DNA of 12,041 nt from Psilocybe azurescens (Eukaryota; Basidiomycota; Agaricomycetes; Agaricales; Agrocybaceae). Shown piece after piece: positions 8,960-12,041 of this stretch. The position numbers were made by a program, and so were the translations under genes. Each line of letters begins with the position of its first letter. Positions within the stretch are counted from its first letter, which is position 1. The DNA lies in NCBI GenBank assembly GCA_023853785.1, contig JAJIRX010000702.1, positions 1-12,041 on the forward strand. Direction: 5' to 3'. The notes beneath the pieces were generated by a model that saw only the letters and a program-made list of their open reading frames with translations, ran no database searches and was not told the origin of the DNA.

Positions 8960-9400
8960 CGAACTAAAACGACGATTCACAGAAGAACCGGTTCTCTCTA
9001 TGCCAGACCCGAGCAAACCATTTCAAATCAAATGCGACGCCTCTAAATATGCATCTGGAGCCGTTCTGACTCAACTCGATGGTAACGGTGAAAGACACCC
9101 ATGTGCATTCATTTCAAAAACCTTTTCTGCGACAGAAAGGAACTATGAAATCTACGATCGAGAACTCCTGGCAATTGTACGAGCATTACAGGAATGGAGA
9201 CACTACATTCAAGGATCTGAACATACGACGATCATCCATTCTGACCACAAGAACCTGACCTACTTCAGAAGCCCAAGAAACCTGAACAGACGGCAAGCTC
9301 GATGGTCATTATACCTATCCGAATTCGATCTGAAACTAATCCATATGCCCGGAACAAAAATGATTCAATCTGATGCTTTATCGAGAAGGCCAGATTTTAT
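8960..9400 (+). other. RNase H domain of right pol
   Basis: Visible residues of the RNase H active site are D in [13 protein letters not shown] (9036-9038), E in YDRELLAIV (9162-9164) and D in [11 protein letters not shown] (9243-9245). It ends with the DALSRRPD tail typical of gypsy elements near 9372-9395. It degrades the RNA strand after copying and leaves the polypurine primer. Confidence 0.9.
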
Positions 9401-9679
9401 ACCAGACAAAGACCATGATAATGAAGATGTGACTCTACTACCGGAAGAACTTTTCGTCAATCTAATCGACACCGAACTACAACAAAAATCATTGATTCAG
9501 AAGAATTGACACAGATATTGCAGAAGTCTTGAAGGCTCTATTGCAAAAAGGACCATCAAACTTACGAACCGACCTTGACGACTGGAAAACGGAGGAATTC
9601 AATGGGAAAAATGTTATCTTTTATAAAGATAAAACATATATACCGAAGAACCAAAATCTCACGCCAACAAATTGTAAAA

Positions 9680-10440
9680 TCTTTTCATGATCTACCATCG
9701 GCAGGACACCCGGAGAACTAGAAACTTACAATGCAGTAAAGGCACATTACTGGTGGCCTGGGCTACGATCCTTCATAAAACAATACGTCAAAGGCTGTGG
9801 AATCTGTCAACAATTCAAGATTAACAGAAATCCCTCTCACCCATCTTTCATGCCAATTGCCGGACCAACTTCTACACGACCATTTGCAAACTGTTCAATG
9901 GACTTTCTAACCGACTTACCACCGGTTAAAAACAGCGCAGGACAGATTGTGGATGCACTCATGGTCGTGGTAGACCATGGGCTTACTAAGGGGTGATTTT
10001 AATACCTTGCCGGAAGAAAGGGAAACCAGGAGAGGCACTTGACGCGGAAGGAGCAGCTCAACTCTTACTTGACAATCTTTTCAAACGATTCGGACTCCCA
10101 GACAGCATTATCTCAGACCGAGACCCCTATTCACCGCAAAGGTCTTCCAAGAACTCATGAAACTCTTAGGGATCAAGTCCAAATTAACGACAGCTTATCA
10201 TCCAATAGGAGACGGAACCACCGAGCGATTCAACCAAGAAATAGAAGCCTACCTATCCATCTATTGTTCTTCACACCCAACCGATTGGAACAAGTCAGTT
10301 GGAACATTAGAATTCACTCACAACAACAGAAAACACTCCGAAAGGGTCAAAACCCGTTCGAACTCACCTAGGTTCATCTCCGCTGGCCATTCCACTTGCA
10401 TTTGAGAACACCAAAGCCCCATCTGTGGAAGAAAAAGTCA
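9680..10440 (+). other. Integrase zinc finger and catalytic core of right pol
   Basis: The HHCC finger starts at H 9686-9688, with cysteines at 9796-9798 and 9805-9807 in GCGICQQF. The core triad is D in SMDFLTDLP (9901-9903), D in ISDRD (10116-10118) and E in TTERFNQEI (10223-10225). The spacing between the second D and E is about 35 residues, as expected for D,D(35)E. Frames break about 9710, 9990 and 10125, so the domain is not continuous. Confidence 0.9.
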
Positions 10441-10559
10441 AACATCTCCTGAGAGATCGAGAAGAAGCATTAGCCGCCCATGAACTTGCAAGACAAAGGA
10501 TAGCCGAGCGACGAAAATCGACCTTCAAACCGTTCTAGAGAAAGGAACGAAAGTTTGGC

Positions 10560-10720
10560 TAGACTCCCGCAACATCTCCACGAGGTACCATTCAAAGATG
10601 AAACCAAAACGAGAAGGCCCGTTCACAATCACAGAAGTCTTGGGACCTCTCACTTACAGACTCAAAATACCCAAGATATGGAAGATCCATGACGTCTTCC
10701 ACGCCACTCTACTCATGCCA
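10560..10720 (+). other. GPY/F module of integrase, right pol
   Basis: The string KREGPFTITEVLG followed by YRLKIP and IHDVFHATLL is the GPY/F module that follows the integrase core in Metaviridae, with GPF at 10616-10624. It lies in an intact frame that continues into the chromodomain. Confidence 0.85.
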
Positions 10721-10783
10721 TATAACGAGACAGAAACATATGGACCGAATTTCCCTAGACCACCACCCGAAATCAAAAATAAA

Positions 10784-10975
10784 GAAGAACACTGGGAAGT
10801 CGAAACCATTCTGAATCACAGAAAGACAGGACGAAAACCCAAGAAAGGAAAGCAAAAATATCAATACCTTATCAAATGGACGGGATTCCCTATCTCCGAA
10901 GCAACGTGGGAAAAATATGACGCGTTCGACGACGACAACGAGACTCTTAAAGAATACCACCAATTACACAAACTC
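10784..10975 (+). other. C-terminal chromodomain of integrase, right pol
   Basis: About 64 residues start EEHWEVETIL and contain the core YLIKWTGFPISEATWE, ending a few residues before the pol stop. The aromatic positions W, Y/W and W that form the methyl-lysine cage can be placed. Such domains in chromoviruses bind modified histone tails and bias insertion towards that chromatin; here this is inferred from family. The frame is intact in this copy. In the left copy a missing A near 1048 breaks it. Confidence 0.87.
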
Positions 10976-10995
10976 TGATCACCGCTACCACCCTG

Positions 10996-11579
10996 ATGCC
11001 TCGCCTTCTCCGACGTATTGCCTCTTCTTTCACTCGAAACTCTGAAACAAACCAACTTGAAACCCCCTATCTTTGATACCCCTCTGGCTGATCAGACTGT
11101 GGAAGAGCTTGAGGAGCGCTGCAAAGAGAAATTCTCACCGCATACAACGAAACAATTGATCGGAAGGAGACAGCAAAACAGAACTACCGCCCAGCTGCTG
11201 CTAAAGCTGCCCATCACCAAGCCAGATCTCTACGCCTCAAACTAAATCTGGTCGAACGAGAGCTCCATCGACGCCTTCCACTGATCGCCAAAGTAGTTAA
11301 AAGGCCAAGTCGTTCTACCTCTAAACCATACCTCCAATTACCAGAACAATGCAACATGTCTTTCATCAATACTCCCGCTGCTTCTTCCTCTTCTACTCCC
11401 GCCAACCCACGTCTGCAAGGCAAACAACCTGCCATACCCGTTACGCTCAAACACTGTCAACTCCTGAAGCCCTGGACCTCTTCACCCGGCGGCGCCCGGA
11501 ATCGCCAACACCACAGGCGAACCATACGGAGACTATTGAGCCCACTGAAGTAATGGACTTCACTCCTTCTGAGGCATAA
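10996..11579 (+). pseudogene. Post-pol ORF of unknown function, right copy
   Basis: The counterpart of the left post-pol ORF: ATG at 10996, 17 bp after the pol TGA, and the same TAA (11577-11579) after TPSEA, 19 bp before the 3' LTR. It opens MPRLLRRIASSF, more basic than the left copy owing to indels. An extra C in a C run near 11063-11067 shifts the frame early, and an altered patch near 11115-11122 differs from the left copy. The middle, with ETAKQNYRPAAAKAAHHQ, is the same in both. The frame changes again around 11340 and 11440. It may be an accessory protein, or a remnant of a longer pol or env-like tail; the sequence does not decide. Confidence 0.55.
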
Positions 11580-11591
11580 GGAGTGTAGTAC

Positions 11592-11598
11592 GGGGTAA
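11592..11598 (+). promoter_or_regulatory. Polypurine tract, right element
   Basis: GGGGTAA ends directly before the TG of the 3' LTR at 11599. It is the counterpart of the left tract with one G fewer and is preceded by C instead of T. Confidence 0.6.
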
Positions 11599-11750
11599 TG
11601 TTACGACAAGTCTTTTCTTTTTCTTTTCTCTTTCTTTTCTTTTCTTTTCCTTTTTTCTTTGTCATCTTTCACATCATTGATACCATCATCGTGCGGCTCT
11701 GATGAACTTTACTTTCACTTCCATCTTTTATGATACATCTTTTGATGAAC

Positions 11751-11873
11751 GTTTGATCTGTTTCTCTTATTCTTATATACATCTGCTGATGAACATTCAA
11801 ACTCGTTTCAACTTGATCTGTTTCTTCTATTCTTATATACATCTGCTGATGAACATTCGATCTCGTTTCAACT
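11751..11873. repeat. 60-bp tandem repeat in U3, right LTR (one unit fewer)
   Basis: In the right LTR the array has one full unit (about 11799-11858), one shortened unit (about 11751-11798) and a tail. This is one full unit fewer than the central LTR and accounts for almost all of the 59-60 bp length difference between them. Confidence 0.93.
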
Positions 11874-11890
11874 AGCTGTACAGTTCATAG

Positions 11891-11898
11891 TATTTATA
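11891..11898 (+). promoter_or_regulatory. TATA-like box of right LTR
   Basis: TATTTATA is at the same relative place as in the central LTR, with the same 33-bp distance to the 11-mer at 11924. As this is a 3' LTR it would drive transcription out of the element, to the right of the window. Confidence 0.65.
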
Positions 11899-12041
11899 CA
11901 AGGGAGCATCTACTGTATTCTTTAGCTAGTTCTTGAGAATCCAACCTGCTTAACCTGCTCTACTCTGAACTTGAACTTGTTCTTGTAAACGATTGGTGGT
12001 TAGATTACGCACACTGCGTGATTCTAACTTGAGATCGTAAC

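Larger units (their letters stand above)
7404..10978 (+). pseudogene. pol: pol polyprotein (PR-RT-RNase H-IN-chromodomain), right copy, frameshifted
   Basis: Same polyprotein as in the left copy, about 1190 codons, from a tentative ATG at 7404 to TGA at 10976-10978. Long coherent pieces survive: protease tail and linker 7585-8040, RT and connection 8198-8935, RNase H 9000-9495, integrase pieces 9840-9990 and 10157-10365, GPY/F plus chromodomain 10598-10978. The breaks are mostly single bases: near 7440-7450 and 7560-7568 around protease, about 8028 before RT, an extra A near 8949 at the end of the RT connection, about 9490 after RNase H, about 9710 in the zinc finger, about 9990, 10125 and 10368 in integrase, and a TAG at about 10537. 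The breaks near 7445, 7565 and 9710 are also in the left copy. Chromodomain and motif order place it in the chromovirus branch. Confidence 0.91.
6194..12041 (+). mobile_element. Right Ty3/gypsy chromovirus LTR retrotransposon, lacking its 5' LTR in the window
   Basis: This is a second copy of the same family, close to the left copy along its whole length but on the plus strand. It has leader, gag, pol, post-pol ORF, polypurine tract and a 3' LTR (11599-12041) whose last expected base falls just beyond the window. It begins abruptly at 6194: the first 22 bp of the internal region, which include the primer-binding site (left copy 5669-5690), and a plus-oriented 5' LTR are absent. What lies at its left is the minus-oriented LTR of the other copy. 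It therefore has no promoter of its own here. The internal part present is 5405 bp. Frames are broken in several places, some shared with the left copy. Confidence 0.92.
11599..12041 (+). repeat. 3' LTR of right element, nearly complete
   Basis: It begins TGTTACGACAAG directly after the polypurine tract and ends in ATCGTAAC at the window edge, one base short of the expected CA terminus. It aligns with the central LTR over its length but has one 60-bp unit fewer (443 bp present against 503 bp). It carries the same TATA-like box (11891-11898) and the same 11-nt self-priming segment (11924-11934). Confidence 0.93.

Noticed and set aside
1..12041. Heavy repeat-induced point mutation
   Set aside because: Copies differ mainly by small indels, CpG and CpA remain common, and there is no AT-rich drift or dense array of new stops from C-to-T changes.
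1..12041. Host genes, tRNA or rRNA genes
   Set aside because: Apart from the terminal partial LTRs, every part of the window is assigned to one of the two elements. I found no cloverleaf or rRNA-like stretch.

Overview
The window holds two copies of one Ty3/gypsy LTR retrotransposon (family Metaviridae, chromovirus branch) in head-to-head orientation, and I see no host gene. Integrase carries a GPY/F module and a C-terminal chromodomain. The element also has a Tf1/sushi-style self-priming site in place of a tRNA primer site. Together these point to a fungal genome; the style of Gag, with one CCHC knuckle, suggests a filamentous fungus, possibly a basidiomycete. The species cannot be read from the sequence.

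Layout. Left element (minus strand): partial 3' LTR 1-315; polypurine tract next to it; post-pol ORF 336-907; pol 925-4469; gag 4525-5621; leader with hairpin and primer-binding site 5622-5690; complete 5' LTR 5691-6193 (503 bp). Right element (plus strand): leader from 6194; gag 6241-7347; pol 7404-10978; post-pol ORF 10996-11579; polypurine tract; 3' LTR 11599-12041, apparently one base short of its end. The right element has no 5' LTR of its own in the window and lacks the first 22 bp of the internal region. Position 6194 lies directly against the 5' edge of the left element's LTR. The simplest reading is that the left element inserted, in inverse orientation, into the leader of the right one. 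The right element's own 5' LTR should then lie to the left of this window. An inverted duplication or a fold-back assembly artefact are the alternatives.

The parts work as in other chromoviruses. Gag forms the particle. Pol supplies protease, reverse transcriptase, RNase H and integrase, and the chromodomain probably guides integration to marked chromatin. The LTR carries a TATA box, and 33 bp from its first base lies an 11-nt segment that pairs exactly with the primer-binding site, so the mRNA 5' end probably primes its own reverse transcription. An extra small ORF lies between pol and the 3' LTR and I do not recognise it.

Neither copy has open gag and pol frames. Some breaks are private to one copy, mostly one-base changes in short homopolymers, and at least four breaks appear in both. 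Catalytic motifs are nevertheless well kept: DSGA in protease, YMDD in RT, HHCC and D,D,E in integrase. The copies are therefore either recently decayed relatives of one defective parent, or partly the victims of homopolymer errors in a long-read assembly. All coding entries are given as pseudogenes for this reason.
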